The notes below the pieces were generated by a model. That model was not told the origin of the DNA and made no database searches. It worked only from the letters and a program-made list of their open reading frames with translations. From Acidilobaceae archaeon (lineage in GTDB: Archaea; Thermoproteota; Thermoprotei_A; Sulfolobales; Acidilobaceae), in NCBI GenBank assembly GCA_027082825.1, contig JALWTO010000032.1:4792-54873 (forward strand): a DNA stretch of 50,082 nucleotides. The letters run 5' to 3'. Positions 25,962 to 35,343 of the stretch are shown here, in pieces. The translations under genes were made by a program, and so were the position numbers. Numbering within the stretch: position 1 is the stretch's first letter; each line of letters opens with the position of its first letter.

Positions 25962-27126
25962 GACAACATGAAAATATAAACCTAAACCTTCGGAGATCAC
26001 CAATCCACATTAGCACAATGAAAACCAAAAGTATATAGAAAGCCAAACCACTTACTCCTGTTATAATCAATGACAAAACAGCGTATCTACCAACTAGATC
26101 TAATACTGCAAACCCCCAAGCTGCATACCAAAGAGGCCATACTGGCCAATCCTTTGGAGGATCCTTTGGTTTCTCTTTAACAAGGATCTTAGAAATAAAG
26201 AAGATATAAGGTAGTGCAAGAATTAGCAAGAGGGACCAAAAAGAACCTGTGTAAAAATAGATTCCTATAGTCATCGTGACCAGTGATAATATCGCCAATG
26301 ATGACGCCAAAAATCTTGATCTTCTCTTTCCAAGTCTTATAGGAAGAGTCTTAAGACCCTTATTTAAATCATGATCAAACTTGTCTAGGTGTTTTCCTAT
26401 GAGAACAAGGCTTACTGCTGCAGCATAGGGTAGATAAACATATGCCTGCCTTAACCCATAACTTCCTGCGATTGCCAGATAAGTCCCTCCAACAATAACT
26501 GGTCCCCATACTATTGCAACTAAAAGTTCCCCTAGTCCTAGCTTTTTTGCATCAATAGGGAATCCGCCATAGAGAGACATAACTAATGCACCAAGAAATG
26601 CGAGAAGAGGAATAAGCCAACCTATAGAGAAACCCAAGTATAATGCTAGGAAGAGGTCAGCAATAAGTATAGCTCCAACTAAGAACTTTACTTCATTAAC
26701 ACTAACTATACCGTCTATTATCGGATGAGGACCATAAAGACTTCTGAAGTATCCTGGTTCATCTATGCCCTTCTTAACATCAGTCATATCATTAAGAAGA
26801 TTATCAGCCAGGTGGGCAAGAAGAAATCCTATAAGTATAGCAATAAAAAGAGGCCAACTAAATGACCCGTCTATCCAGGCCATTATTCCTCCTAAAGCGA
26901 CAGCATATGCCGTCATAGGAAGTACACAAAGTCTTGAGGCAGCTAAAACTCTTATAGGGGATGGTAACTTCCTTAGATCCTCAGAGACCCTACAATACAT
27001 AAATGATTCCGCTAAAGCCTTTGATGCACTCAAACCTCTTTCGCCAAGACATGAAAGACCCCTAGAGGAGATTAATGAATTTGTTTTAGAATAAAGTTCA
27101 AAATTGCTTACTTGAATGTTAAACAT
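25957..27126 (-). CDS. UbiA-family membrane prenyltransferase
   Basis: Polytopic enzyme of the UbiA/MenA superfamily. The first Asp-rich motif is in HLADNLLNDMTDVKKGID (about residues 109-126) and the second in DKFDHDLNKGLKTLPIRLGK; eight or nine hydrophobic helices are visible. Members attach polyprenyl chains to quinones, haem or lipid precursors; archaeal ones include GGGP-related DGGGP synthase and menaquinone enzymes. The 40-residue N-terminal extension before the first helix is unusual, and a later start is possible, but a TATA-like TTTTTATT about 25-30 bases upstream of ATG 27126 fits a leaderless start there. The natural prenyl acceptor is unknown. Confidence 0.8.
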   Translation of the reverse strand: MFNIQVSNFELYSKTNSLISSRGLSCLGERGLSASKALAESFMYCRVSEDLRKLPSPIRVLAASRLCVLPMTAYAVALGGIMAWIDGSFSWPLFIAILIGFLLAHLADNLLNDMTDVKKGIDEPGYFRSLYGPHPIIDGIVSVNEVKFLVGAILIADLFLALYLGFSIGWLIPLLAFLGALVMSLYGGFPIDAKKLGLGELLVAIVWGPVIVGGTYLAIAGSYGLRQAYVYLPYAAAVSLVLIGKHLDKFDHDLNKGLKTLPIRLGKRRSRFLASSLAILSLVTMTIGIYFYTGSFWSLLLILALPYIFFISKILVKEKPKDPPKDWPVWPLWYAAWGFAVLDLVGRYAVLSLIITGVSGLAFYILLVFIVLMWIGDLRRFRFIFSCCQ

Positions 27127-27280
27127 AACCTACTGTCTTATAAAAATAAAAATCCCAACAAAACTTATGAAATATACACCTGTTCTGTCAATGAACTCAA
27201 TGAACCCGAAAAACATTTTCAATGCAGAAAAGCTAAAGTCCGGTAGACAATATAATTTGTACTTGAAGAGTGTGAATAGA
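27127..27280. promoter_or_regulatory. Divergent promoter region, UbiA-type gene / first AOR
   Basis: On the plus strand TATAATTT (27251-27258) lies about 25-30 bases before the ATG at 27281, so the AOR transcript is probably leaderless. The track extends the AOR frame upstream to 27116, which would put 55 unrelated residues before the family N-terminus and overlap the start of the UbiA-type gene. Confidence 0.55.
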
Positions 27281-29104
27281 ATGGAGCCTACATATGGTAA
27301 TTTTCTGTCCATAGATCTCTCTTCTGGGAAAGACACTATTATAAACCTTGACCCAGAAATTATTAGGGCATTTATAGGAGGCAAAGGAATTGGTGCCTAC
27401 CTGCTCTTCAAGATGCTAAAGCCTAAGACAAATCCCCTTAGTCCTGATAATATTTTAATGTTTTTAACAGGACCATTTACTGGAACTTCCTATCCTACAT
27501 CAGGAAGAATGGTTGTCGTCACGAAGTCGCCCCTAACAGGTCTTTATTTGGATTCACATGCAGGAGGATCTTTAGGTCCAGAGATAAGGTACTCTGGATA
27601 TGACGGAATAATCATAAAGGGTAAAGCCTCTAGCCCCGTATATGTCTGGCTAAATGATAATAAGATAGAGATCAGAGATGCAAACAAATTCTGGGGACTC
27701 ACTATCTCTGAAACAGTGAAAAAGATTAGAAAAGAGACAGATCCTTTAGCTCATATAGCAACTATAGGTCCAGCTGGTGAAAACTTAGTTAAGTTTGCCG
27801 CAATAATGATAGATTCAGATGATGATCCTTGGAGAGCAGGAATAGCAGCCAGAGGCGGAACAGGGGCTGTAATGGGTTCTAAAAACCTGAAGGCTATAGC
27901 AGTCAAGGCTAAGAGAAAAAGAATAAGATATGCGAATTCTAATAAAGCCAAGAATGTCTTTAGGAAGGCATTCAAGCTTATAGATGAGACTAGATTTATG
28001 AAAATCAGAAGAGCCATAGGGACATCCTTCTGGGTCGAACCTATGAACAGATTTGGAATATTACCCACTAGAAATTTCAGTAGGGGTTATTTGGATGACG
28101 CAACTGGGCTTTACGGTGAATACTTGAGAGCTTTTGTAAAGAGAGATGTTGCATGTTATAACTGTCCTATTGCTTGTGGAAAGGTAGTTAGATTAGGCAA
28201 TGATCATGTTAAGGTTGAGTATGAGGATTTAGCCCTTCTTGGAAGTAACTGCCTTATAGACGACGCAATAAAAGTTGCCAAATCCTTAAGGATAGTTAAC
28301 GAAATGGGACTTGATGCGATATCAACAGGCAACGTAATAGCTTTTGCTATGGAACTTAAAGAACTAGGACTGCTAAAAGATGTTCCATCATTCGGAGACC
28401 ATGAAGGACAGAAAGAGCTCATCAAGAAAATTGCCCACAGAGAAGGTATTGGAAACCTCCTAGCTGAAGGTGTTGCAAGGGTTTCAAGGAAAATAGGAGG
28501 GAGGGCTACTGAGATAGCGATGCATGTTAAGGGAATGGAGCTTCCAGGCTATCTTCCTCAGACATCATGGGGGATGGCATTAGCCTATGCAACGTCTGAT
28601 AGAGGAGGATGTCATCAAAGAGCTTGGACAACAAGAGCCGAGATAGAAGGAGGTCTTGAAAGGTTCTCTACAGAAGGCATTGCCAAGTTTGTTAAAGAAA
28701 CACAAGATGAGAGAGCTGCAGCCTTCTCCCTCATAGTCTGTGACTTCATACCTCTCTACAGACCCTGGGAGGCCTTTGAGTCAATAACAGGAATAGAACT
28801 CAGTGAAAAAGACTATCTAATTGCAGGTGAGAGAATCTGGAACTTAGCTAGAATATTCAATATCAGAGAAGCTGGAATAAATAGAAAGGATGATACTCTT
28901 CCTCTAAGGGTCTTTAATGAACCTCTCCCATTACCCCCTGATGGTAAGTTTAATGTGATATTGAAGAAAGAGTACTTTGATAAAATGCTTAACGAATATT
29001 ACGAACTCAGAGAATGGGATTCTAAAGGGATTCCTAGAGAAGATATTATTAAGAAACTTGGCTTAACCAGATTACTTCCTGGGATACTGAACTATATATC
29101 TTAA
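27281..29104 (+). CDS. aor: Aldehyde:ferredoxin oxidoreductase, tungsten type (first paralogue)
   Basis: Oxidises aldehydes to acids with ferredoxin, using a tungsten bis-pterin and one [4Fe-4S]. N-terminal YGNFLSIDLSSGK, AFIGGKGIGAYLLFKML, GPFTGTSYPTSGRMVVVTKSPLTG and ATIGPAGENLVKFA are typical. Cluster ligands are in CYNCPIACGKVV (Cx2Cx3C) and, late in the protein, VCDFIPLYRPWE. From the ATG at 27281 the product has 607 residues, matching AOR enzymes of about 605. The sequence is divergent from the second AOR (45602). No ferredoxin or MoaD-like gene is adjacent. Substrate range cannot be read. Confidence 0.92.
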   Translation: MEPTYGNFLSIDLSSGKDTIINLDPEIIRAFIGGKGIGAYLLFKMLKPKTNPLSPDNILMFLTGPFTGTSYPTSGRMVVVTKSPLTGLYLDSHAGGSLGPEIRYSGYDGIIIKGKASSPVYVWLNDNKIEIRDANKFWGLTISETVKKIRKETDPLAHIATIGPAGENLVKFAAIMIDSDDDPWRAGIAARGGTGAVMGSKNLKAIAVKAKRKRIRYANSNKAKNVFRKAFKLIDETRFMKIRRAIGTSFWVEPMNRFGILPTRNFSRGYLDDATGLYGEYLRAFVKRDVACYNCPIACGKVVRLGNDHVKVEYEDLALLGSNCLIDDAIKVAKSLRIVNEMGLDAISTGNVIAFAMELKELGLLKDVPSFGDHEGQKELIKKIAHREGIGNLLAEGVARVSRKIGGRATEIAMHVKGMELPGYLPQTSWGMALAYATSDRGGCHQRAWTTRAEIEGGLERFSTEGIAKFVKETQDERAAAFSLIVCDFIPLYRPWEAFESITGIELSEKDYLIAGERIWNLARIFNIREAGINRKDDTLPLRVFNEPLPLPPDGKFNVILKKEYFDKMLNEYYELREWDSKGIPREDIIKKLGLTRLLPGILNYIS

Positions 29105-29116
29105 TTTTGATTTTTT
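29105..29116 (+). terminator. Oligo-T signal after the first AOR
   Basis: TTTTGATTTTTT directly follows the AOR stop codon and precedes the homoserine dehydrogenase ribosome site, so it could partly end the AOR transcript. Confidence 0.4.
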
Positions 29117-29138
29117 ATCTAAGCAGGAGGTGAGTTTC

Positions 29139-30194
29139 ATGATAAATAATAAAAATAAGATCTGGAAGATAGGTCTCGTAGGTTTTGGTAATGTAGGGCA
29201 AGGTTTTGTGAGAATTCTTGCCTTAAAAAAGGATACTTTACTTAAACGTTATAATTTTAGGTTTAAGTTAATAGCAATAGCAGACCCAATTAAGGGTTCT
29301 GTATATGATCCTGAAGGGCTTGATGAATTCAGATTAATCGAGCTTATTGAAAACAAGGGTAATATAAAATCTTACCCTAAGGGAAGAAAGGATATTGATA
29401 GTCTCACCCTTTGCAGATCTAATGATATCGACATAATAGTTGAGGTTACACCAACAAACGTTGAGACAGGAGAGCCTGGGCTTACACACATAAAAGAAGC
29501 CCTAAAACATGGGAAGCATGTAGTTACATCGAACAAAGGACCAATAGCACTGGCATATCCCGAGCTTAAAGAACTTGCCAAGAAAAATAGAGTCATGTTA
29601 AGATTTGAAGGAACAGTACTTAGTGGAACTCCATCGTTAAATCTTATCCTAGAGGCTATGGCTGGAGTTGACGTAAACAAGATAGAGGGAATAGTTAATG
29701 GGACAACAAATTTCATACTGACAAAAATGGAAGAGAACATGAGCTATGAAGATGCACTTAAGGAAGCCCAAAGATTAGGATATGCTGAGGCTGATCCTAC
29801 AGCTGATGTTGAAGGCTGGGATGCTGCTGTTAAAGCAGTTATACTTGCTAATGTTGTTATGAAAGGTAAAATAACTATTAAGGATGTTATAAGAAAAGGA
29901 ATAACAAAAGTTACCCTAAATGACGTAGAAGATGCACTCAGAAATGGACAGAGAATAAAACTCATTGCACGGGTTGTTAAAGAAGGAGATTCGATTAAGG
30001 CTTCTGTGAAGCCCGAAAGGATTAGCCTGAGTCATCCTTTAGCTAATGTCATGGGGGCTATTAATGCCTTAACGTTCTATACTGACAATCTTGGACCGGT
30101 CACAATAATCGGGCCTGGAGCTGGACGCATAGAAACTGGACAGGCTATTTTGACTGACATACTAGCGATTCACAGATACTACTCAGAATCTTAA
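29139..30194 (+). CDS. hom: Homoserine dehydrogenase
   Basis: NAD(P)-dependent enzyme converting aspartate semialdehyde to homoserine for threonine and methionine. The nucleotide-binding motif GLVGFGNVGQGFVRIL, the HVVTSNKGPIAL segment, the GTVLSGTPSLNLILE motif and IVNGTTNFILTKMEE are diagnostic, with EADPTADVEGWDAAVKAVILANV completing the catalytic region. There is no C-terminal ACT domain, as in other short archaeal enzymes, so no direct threonine feedback is expected. The track's GTG (29130) lies within the ribosome site GGAGGTGA; the ATG at 29139 is five bases downstream. It stands 34 bases after the AOR with oligo-T between them. Confidence 0.94.
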   Translation: MINNKNKIWKIGLVGFGNVGQGFVRILALKKDTLLKRYNFRFKLIAIADPIKGSVYDPEGLDEFRLIELIENKGNIKSYPKGRKDIDSLTLCRSNDIDIIVEVTPTNVETGEPGLTHIKEALKHGKHVVTSNKGPIALAYPELKELAKKNRVMLRFEGTVLSGTPSLNLILEAMAGVDVNKIEGIVNGTTNFILTKMEENMSYEDALKEAQRLGYAEADPTADVEGWDAAVKAVILANVVMKGKITIKDVIRKGITKVTLNDVEDALRNGQRIKLIARVVKEGDSIKASVKPERISLSHPLANVMGAINALTFYTDNLGPVTIIGPGAGRIETGQAILTDILAIHRYYSES

Positions 30195-30260
30195 TTTTGA
30201 CCAATACTTAAATATTAAAAAGCTCCCTGAAAATAAAAGACTCTCTATCAAAACATGTTT

Positions 30261-30629
30261 TTATTTATTACAAATACTCTCTAAGATACCTAAAATTCCT
30301 GCAACCAAATGCTTTAGGTTATTATAAATAGGATCCTCAGAGTCAGCTTTCATCATAACCGCATAAACAGTGTTTTTGAGCTCACATATCCTTATATGCG
30401 AAGAAAGATCATTTCCCTTCTCCACATTTCCAATAACAGAGTTCATTCCCCCAAGTATGATAAGAAGTTTGTTTCTCCAAGCAACTGCCAAATCTAAAAG
30501 TGGGGAGCTTTTTCCTTCCAACTTTCCTATCATATGATCTAAAGCAATTACCCTATTGGTTATTGCATTTCTATAAGCCTTAAGCTCTTCAACCCAACAA
30601 TGTTTACTTAGCTTTCCAACACTAGTCAC
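30261..30629 (-). CDS. Hypothetical helical protein, 122 residues
   Basis: I do not recognise this protein. It has a helical pattern throughout with no transmembrane segment, two cysteines in the outer parts (KHCWVEE, ESICNK) and one in the middle (RICELKN). GTG start with an unusually purine-rich GGGGGAGGGAA just upstream. It converges with homoserine dehydrogenase, with 66 bases between them. It reads like a real gene: the frame is long for its position, has a strong ribosome site and no better frame overlaps it. Confidence 0.6.
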   Translation of the reverse strand: MTSVGKLSKHCWVEELKAYRNAITNRVIALDHMIGKLEGKSSPLLDLAVAWRNKLLIILGGMNSVIGNVEKGNDLSSHIRICELKNTVYAVMMKADSEDPIYNNLKHLVAGILGILESICNK

Positions 30630-30848
30630 TTCCCTCCCCCTTTATAGCTCTCGTCTTATGGATAGAAAAAGGAGCAGCCTGTTACTAATTATAAATCATG
30701 TTTACCTATAAGCTTCCTAGAGGTCACTGTCTCCTAAGAAATAGAATTCACAACCTTTCCTCCCACTCAAACCTATTTAAAGTCTGGTTAGAAGTCTGCT
30801 TCTTGGCAACAGAGAATTATTCTAGGAGAACAATGAGGTGAGCGTGTT

Positions 30849-31172
30849 TTGGAGCTTAGAGATGCCAAGAGAGATGATCCTGAGATAACGTCTAACTTAT
30901 CTGTCATTTATGAGGACCCAGAAGTTATAGTTTATACTGCCCCTAATGAGGACGAACTTAAAAGTATACTTCTCAATTTACTGAGCCAAAATGAGAAAAT
31001 GAATATAAGAGAACTACATTCAGTACTTTCTGGACTGGCGAGTGAGGATAAGATAAGACATGCACTAAATGAACTTATAGAAGAAGGCAAGGTTCTCGTT
31101 GACAGTCAAGGCTATTATTATATAAATTATGTTGCAGGGGCTGATATGGAAGATTACTATCTTGAATCTTGA
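30849..31172 (+). CDS. Hypothetical protein with a winged-helix-like region
   Basis: 107 residues. Residues about 42-95 (LLNLLSQNEKMNIRELHSVL, then IRHALNELIEEGKVLVDSQG and YYYI) have the helix-turn-helix-wing pattern of small archaeal winged-helix proteins, so DNA binding is possible. The first 40 residues and the acidic tail (GADMEDYYLES) are unassigned. TTG start preceded by GAGGTGAGCG. TATA-like CTATTTAAAG lies about 80 bases upstream. Next gene is 43 bases downstream on the same strand and begins with its own GAGGGGGTGA, so the two form a likely pair. Confidence 0.6.
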   Translation: MELRDAKRDDPEITSNLSVIYEDPEVIVYTAPNEDELKSILLNLLSQNEKMNIRELHSVLSGLASEDKIRHALNELIEEGKVLVDSQGYYYINYVAGADMEDYYLES

Positions 31173-31215
31173 TAGTATAAAACGTTGAATAGTCAAAAAA
31201 GAGAGGGGGTGAACC

Positions 31216-31524
31216 TTGTTGACAGAGCCTGAAGCTCCTGAGGAAAAAGAAGAAAGCCCTGAAAAAAGATGGATAGAAAAAATGATTAAAAGTGCAAAAA
31301 GATACCATAAGCTTTGTCCCTATTATGATAAAAAGACTAAGCAATGCCTCTTAATGGTTACAGTTGAAAATACGACTGGACGGTGTGATAGAGAGGGTAG
31401 ATTTGAAGGATGCCCCATTTTCGTTAAGTTTCTTGAAAAGGTTTATGAACATTATACTAGTAGAAAGAAAACCCTACCGACAGATTTTCATGACGTTGCT
31501 AATCAGGCATATATTATATTTTAA
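31216..31524 (+). CDS. Small four-cysteine protein of unknown function
   Basis: 102 residues with an acidic start (PEAPEEKEESPEKRW) and a core whose four cysteines form two pairs: LCPYYDKKTKQCLLM and GRCDREGRFEGCPIFVKF. The spacing (Cx9C and Cx8C, about 15 residues apart) suits a zinc site or iron-sulfur cluster; which one cannot be told. TTG start with GAGGGGGTGA nine bases upstream. Paired with the winged-helix-like gene before it and ending five bases before the convergent M42 gene. Confidence 0.65.
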   Translation: MLTEPEAPEEKEESPEKRWIEKMIKSAKRYHKLCPYYDKKTKQCLLMVTVENTTGRCDREGRFEGCPIFVKFLEKVYEHYTSRKKTLPTDFHDVANQAYIIF

Positions 31525-31529
31525 TTGAC

Positions 31530-32657
31530 TTAAGCTCTTAGAATCTCTTTTTCATACCACCCCTTAGTTATGTTTTTAGTTGTAAATTCAATGAGTTTTG
31601 CTGTATTCACTACATCTCTGAGACTTAAGACTTCCACAGGACTATGTATATATCTAGTTGGTATCGAAAGCGTTGACGTCGGTATGCCCTCTTTGGTCAA
31701 AGCTATTATTGCCCCATCGGTCATCCCTCCAGACATAACAGAAAGCTGATATGGTATGTTGTTCTTTTTTGCAGTTTCAATTATAAGATTAAGGAGTTTT
31801 GGATTTGTTATAAGACCACTTGCTGACCTTCCATCAGCAACTGTTATAGCAGGTCCTTTTCCTACCTCAGCCACTTTTTCTTTTGGATCTCCACCTGGGA
31901 CGTCATTAGCTGTAGTAACATCAACAGCAAATGCTACATCTGGGGATATAGAATATGCTGCAACTCTTGCTCCTTTAAGTCCAACTTCTTCTTGAACGGC
32001 AGCAACAAAATAAACATCAGTCTCAACAGGATCTATGGACTTAAATGCTTGAAGTAATGCTACAACTCCTGCTCTATCGTCAAAGGCCTTACCTGTTGCC
32101 TTATCCCCTAACATGCTTATTGTTTGTCTGTCTAAGTCAACAGGGCTTCCAATTCTTATACCAATGTCTTCCACTTCTTTTTTGCTAGATGCACCTATGT
32201 CAACAAAGAGTTTGCTTAAAGGAATGACTTTCTCCCTTTCTTCAGGCCTAAGTAAGTGAGGAGGCTTTGTACCTACTACTCCATAGATAAACTTTCCCTT
32301 ATCAGTAAGGATCCTAACTCTCTGTCCTGGAAGAATTAGATCCCACCAACCACCTACGGGACTTAGATAAACATAACCCTTATCGTCTATATATTTCACA
32401 AAGAAACCTATTTCATCCATATGCGCATCCCAGAGAATCTTAAGCCCTCCCCTACTACCCTTCTTGGTTGCTATTACGTTTCCAAGTCTATCAACTTTTA
32501 CGTCATCGGCAACATTACTGATTTCATCAATAATAATCGACCTTATCTCATCTTCATATCCAGAGATACCAAATGCCTCTGAGAACCTTTTTAACATATC
32601 AAAAAGCTCCTTAAGATCTGAATGCTCACTCAAGGCTCTCGCCCAGCAGATTTTCAT
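31530..32657 (-). CDS. M42-family aminopeptidase
   Basis: Large tetrahedral-type cytosolic aminopeptidase with two metal ions. The metal ligands sit in LWDAHMDEIGFFV, KAFDDRAGVVAL (bridging Asp) and VQEEVGLKGARV (catalytic and ligand Glu); the later AFAVDVTTANDVPG and the His in TRYIHSPVEVLSLRDV complete the site. It degrades short peptides and fits the peptide-import theme. The N-terminus as tracked (MKICWARALSEHSDLKEL) has about 20 residues more than most M42 proteins; an ATG at MLKRFSEAFG (residue 21) is an alternative start. Confidence 0.93.
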   Translation of the reverse strand: MKICWARALSEHSDLKELFDMLKRFSEAFGISGYEDEIRSIIIDEISNVADDVKVDRLGNVIATKKGSRGGLKILWDAHMDEIGFFVKYIDDKGYVYLSPVGGWWDLILPGQRVRILTDKGKFIYGVVGTKPPHLLRPEEREKVIPLSKLFVDIGASSKKEVEDIGIRIGSPVDLDRQTISMLGDKATGKAFDDRAGVVALLQAFKSIDPVETDVYFVAAVQEEVGLKGARVAAYSISPDVAFAVDVTTANDVPGGDPKEKVAEVGKGPAITVADGRSASGLITNPKLLNLIIETAKKNNIPYQLSVMSGGMTDGAIIALTKEGIPTSTLSIPTRYIHSPVEVLSLRDVVNTAKLIEFTTKNITKGWYEKEILRA

Positions 32658-32789
32658 ATAAATATACTAAAAACATAGAATAAAAGATTTCTATTGCAAA
32701 TTTTCCCTTAAATAAACGAAAAATTTAATAACGACAAAATTAACCTTTCCTATTTTTAATAAAGGCTATAGATTTTAAATCTCAGATGT

Positions 32790-34124
32790 GTGAGATTCTT
32801 GACATGCAAGAAACTTTTAGATGAGATTAAAAAATTAGTTGACATCATTATCATTAGCTCAAATCTTGAGAAAAAGGTTAAGAAAAGAATATCCAAAGGT
32901 CTTAGGCCTCTTGACCCGAAGAAGGGTATAGTCGTAATCTCTATAGGAAAAGCCGCAACTTCCATGGCAAGAGGCGCATTAGAAGTCCTTGGAGAGAAAG
33001 TAGTTGGTGGTGTAGTTGCTACTCCTTATACTACGACAATCAAAGAAAGACTAGAACCATTAGAGATTATTAAGGGAAGTCATCCAATTCCAGATGAACA
33101 TTCGGTTGATGCAGCTCAAAGAGTTATTGAGTGGAGTAAGGAGGCTAAAAATGCAGGTGGACTTCTTGCCTTAATATCTGGAGGGGGTTCTGCTACGGTT
33201 GAAATGCCCCTTGAACCACTTACAATAGATGACATAAAGGAACTTAACAAAGTTCTCCTAGTATCTGGAGCCTCAATAAGGGAAATAAATACAGTAAGAA
33301 AACATATATCCAAAATCAAAGGAGGAAGGCTTGTATCCTTGGCAAGCCCAGCAAGTATTCTAGGTCTATATGCAAGTGATGTTCCAGGAGATAAAGTTGA
33401 GGATATAGCCTCTGGGCCTACAGCACCTGATCCTACAACTTTCCTTGACGCACTTAATGTTCTCAAAAGCTATAACATTGATGATAAAGTTCCTAAGAAT
33501 GTGATTAAGCTCCTTGAAATGGGCCTTGAAGGTAAAATCAGAGAAACGCCTAAACCTGAAAATTCTATCTTCAAAAGAGTTAAGAACGAAGTTATAGCAA
33601 AGAATCTTGATGTACTGAACTCATTAGAGGAAACACTTGTAAAAAAAGGTTACAACACAATTAAGCTTACTAGCAGAATTGAGGGCGAGTCAAGAGAGGT
33701 TGCAAAGGTATTGTCCTCACTAGCCTTGGAATCCTTGGAAAATGGAATACCATATCCTCCACCCTTTGCCTTAATACTTGGAGGTGAAACTAGCGTCACT
33801 ATTAGAGGCAAAGGTATTGGTGGAAGAAATCAGGAGCTTGTGCTGGCCTGGGCCTTGAGGGCCCACTATTGGGCAGGAGATATAGATAATACTGTTATTC
33901 TTGCAGTGGATACTGATGGAATAGATGGATTTACTGATGCGGCAGGGGCTTACATGTTTCCTTCAGACATAGGAATGGCTAGAACATTAGGATTAAACCC
34001 TGAAGAATATCTAAACAACAATAATTCCTACAATCTTCTCAAAAAAATTAAAAGATTAGTAGTTACTGGGCCTACCGGATCTAATCTGAACAGCGTAATT
34101 GTAATGCTTGTAGGCAAATGTTAA
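32790..34124 (+). CDS. Glycerate 2-kinase (MOFRL family)
   Basis: Phosphorylates D-glycerate to 2-phosphoglycerate, the last committed step of the non-phosphorylative or branched Entner-Doudoroff route in archaea. GKAATSMARGALEVLG, GSHPIPDEHSVDA, ALISGGGSATVE, SIREINTVRKHISKIKGGRL and YASDVPGDKVEDIASGPTAPD are diagnostic, as is the C-terminal MOFRL domain with LGGETSVTIRGKGIGGRNQELVL and DTDGIDGFTDAAGA. GTG start; TTTTTAATAAAGG about 30 bases upstream could be the TATA box of a leaderless transcript. It is divergent from the M42 gene. Confidence 0.93.
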   Translation: MRFLTCKKLLDEIKKLVDIIIISSNLEKKVKKRISKGLRPLDPKKGIVVISIGKAATSMARGALEVLGEKVVGGVVATPYTTTIKERLEPLEIIKGSHPIPDEHSVDAAQRVIEWSKEAKNAGGLLALISGGGSATVEMPLEPLTIDDIKELNKVLLVSGASIREINTVRKHISKIKGGRLVSLASPASILGLYASDVPGDKVEDIASGPTAPDPTTFLDALNVLKSYNIDDKVPKNVIKLLEMGLEGKIRETPKPENSIFKRVKNEVIAKNLDVLNSLEETLVKKGYNTIKLTSRIEGESREVAKVLSSLALESLENGIPYPPPFALILGGETSVTIRGKGIGGRNQELVLAWALRAHYWAGDIDNTVILAVDTDGIDGFTDAAGAYMFPSDIGMARTLGLNPEEYLNNNNSYNLLKKIKRLVVTGPTGSNLNSVIVMLVGKC

Positions 34125-34127
34125 GTA

Positions 34128-34883
34128 TTAAGTATATCTCCCAGCGTTTAATGAAAGTATATGACCTGTTATTGTTCTTGATCTAGATGGATCTGCCAAA
34201 AACATTATGGCCTCGGCTACATCCTCTGGTTTTAAAATGGTCTTGAGAGGATGAAGTTCTTCAATCCTTTTTCTCTTCTCATACGTGTCTATGAATTCCT
34301 TGACCAGATCTGTCTCAACAAAACTTGGAGCAACTGCATTAACCCTTATACCTTTTGAAGCCAGCTCTACTGCAAGCCTTTTTGTAAAGCCAATTAAACC
34401 AGCTTTGGAGGAGGCATAGGCAACCGAAGCCAAGACATTACCTGTTTGTCCTGCTATGCTAGCAACATTAACTATACTAGCCCAAGGAGCTTTAATCATC
34501 AGAGGTAGAAGAAACTTTGTCATAATAAATGCTCCTGTCAAGTTAACTTCAATAATTCTCTTCCATTCACTAACTTCTATCTTATCTATCGTTCCTGAAT
34601 TTATTATTCCAGCATTATTAACTAAGACATTTAGATAAGGAATCCTTTTCTCAAGATCATTCTTAAGTCTTATAACGTCGTTAATATCAGATATATCAAC
34701 TTTATATGACAACGCCAGGGGGATCTCAAGTCTTAAGAGCTCTTTAACTGTCTCCTCAGCTTTGTCCCTCTTGCTCTTATAGGTTATTATAACACCCCAG
34801 CCCTCCTTTGCAAACCTAAGAGCCGTAGCCTTTCCAATACCTCTAGAACCTCCAGTTATGAGTGCGTAAGTGTTTCCGTTCAT
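34128..34883 (-). CDS. Short-chain dehydrogenase/reductase (3-oxoacyl reductase-like)
   Basis: Classical SDR of 251 residues: nucleotide-binding GGSRGIGKATALRF, NNAG motif at about residue 91, catalytic Ser in VNVASIAGQ, YASSKAG (YxxxK) and VNAVAPSFVETDLV. The arginine-free but lysine-containing TYKSKRDK after the second strand suggests NADP. It converges with glycerate kinase, three bases apart. Substrate unknown; sugar dehydrogenases and 3-oxoacyl reductases share this sequence pattern. Confidence 0.9.
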   Translation of the reverse strand: MNGNTYALITGGSRGIGKATALRFAKEGWGVIITYKSKRDKAEETVKELLRLEIPLALSYKVDISDINDVIRLKNDLEKRIPYLNVLVNNAGIINSGTIDKIEVSEWKRIIEVNLTGAFIMTKFLLPLMIKAPWASIVNVASIAGQTGNVLASVAYASSKAGLIGFTKRLAVELASKGIRVNAVAPSFVETDLVKEFIDTYEKRKRIEELHPLKTILKPEDVAEAIMFLADPSRSRTITGHILSLNAGRYT

Positions 34884-34992
34884 TAGTGTCCACCCATACC
34901 TCTAAGAAACTACAGAAAAAATAAGAGCGAAAGTGAGTTATTTAATTAACTTTTAAACCATTGTTAGATCAAGAAATGCTGGGGGTTTGATT

Positions 34993-35343
34993 TTGAGCAA
35001 GAAAAGCCTAGTTTCTAAACTGGCTGATGCGGTTATATGGATCGATAAGGAAGCAGAGAAATTAAGGAGTGAAATCAAAGATAAGACTAAGGAGTTTTTA
35101 GAGTTTGCTGACGATTCTGCAGAAAGACTTGGAGCCGAAGGTGAAAATGAACTAAAAAACATAATCAAAGAGCTTAGAGAAAAATTGAAGGAACTTGAAA
35201 AAGACCTTGAAGAAAATTATAAGAACATGGCAAAAAAGAGTCTAGAGGAGATAGATGAACTTGCAAAAAAGAATTTCGACAAAGCTACAGAGGAAGTCGA
35301 GAAAAATGTAATTAATATCCTAACAGGAGGTGCTAAAAACTGA
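34993..35343 (+). CDS. atpH: A-type ATP synthase peripheral-stalk subunit H (coiled coil)
   Basis: 116-residue protein that is almost entirely charged coiled coil (NIIKELREKLKELEKDLEEN) with a start resembling short stalk subunits. Its place directly before subunit C supports the assignment as the H (G-like) partner of subunit E; by sequence alone many coiled coils would match. The track's TTG at 34987 overlaps the ribosome site GGGGGT; the TTG at 34993 (MSKKSLVSK) has a spacing of six, so I use it. It ends in TGA inside the ribosome-start overlap of the next gene. Confidence 0.65.
   Translation: MSKKSLVSKLADAVIWIDKEAEKLRSEIKDKTKEFLEFADDSAERLGAEGENELKNIIKELREKLKELEKDLEENYKNMAKKSLEEIDELAKKNFDKATEEVEKNVINILTGGAKN

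Noticed and set aside
27116-27280. N-terminal extension of the first AOR to 27116
   Set aside because: The 55 added residues are unlike any AOR start, overlap the divergent UbiA-type start, and a TATA-like box lies inside them.
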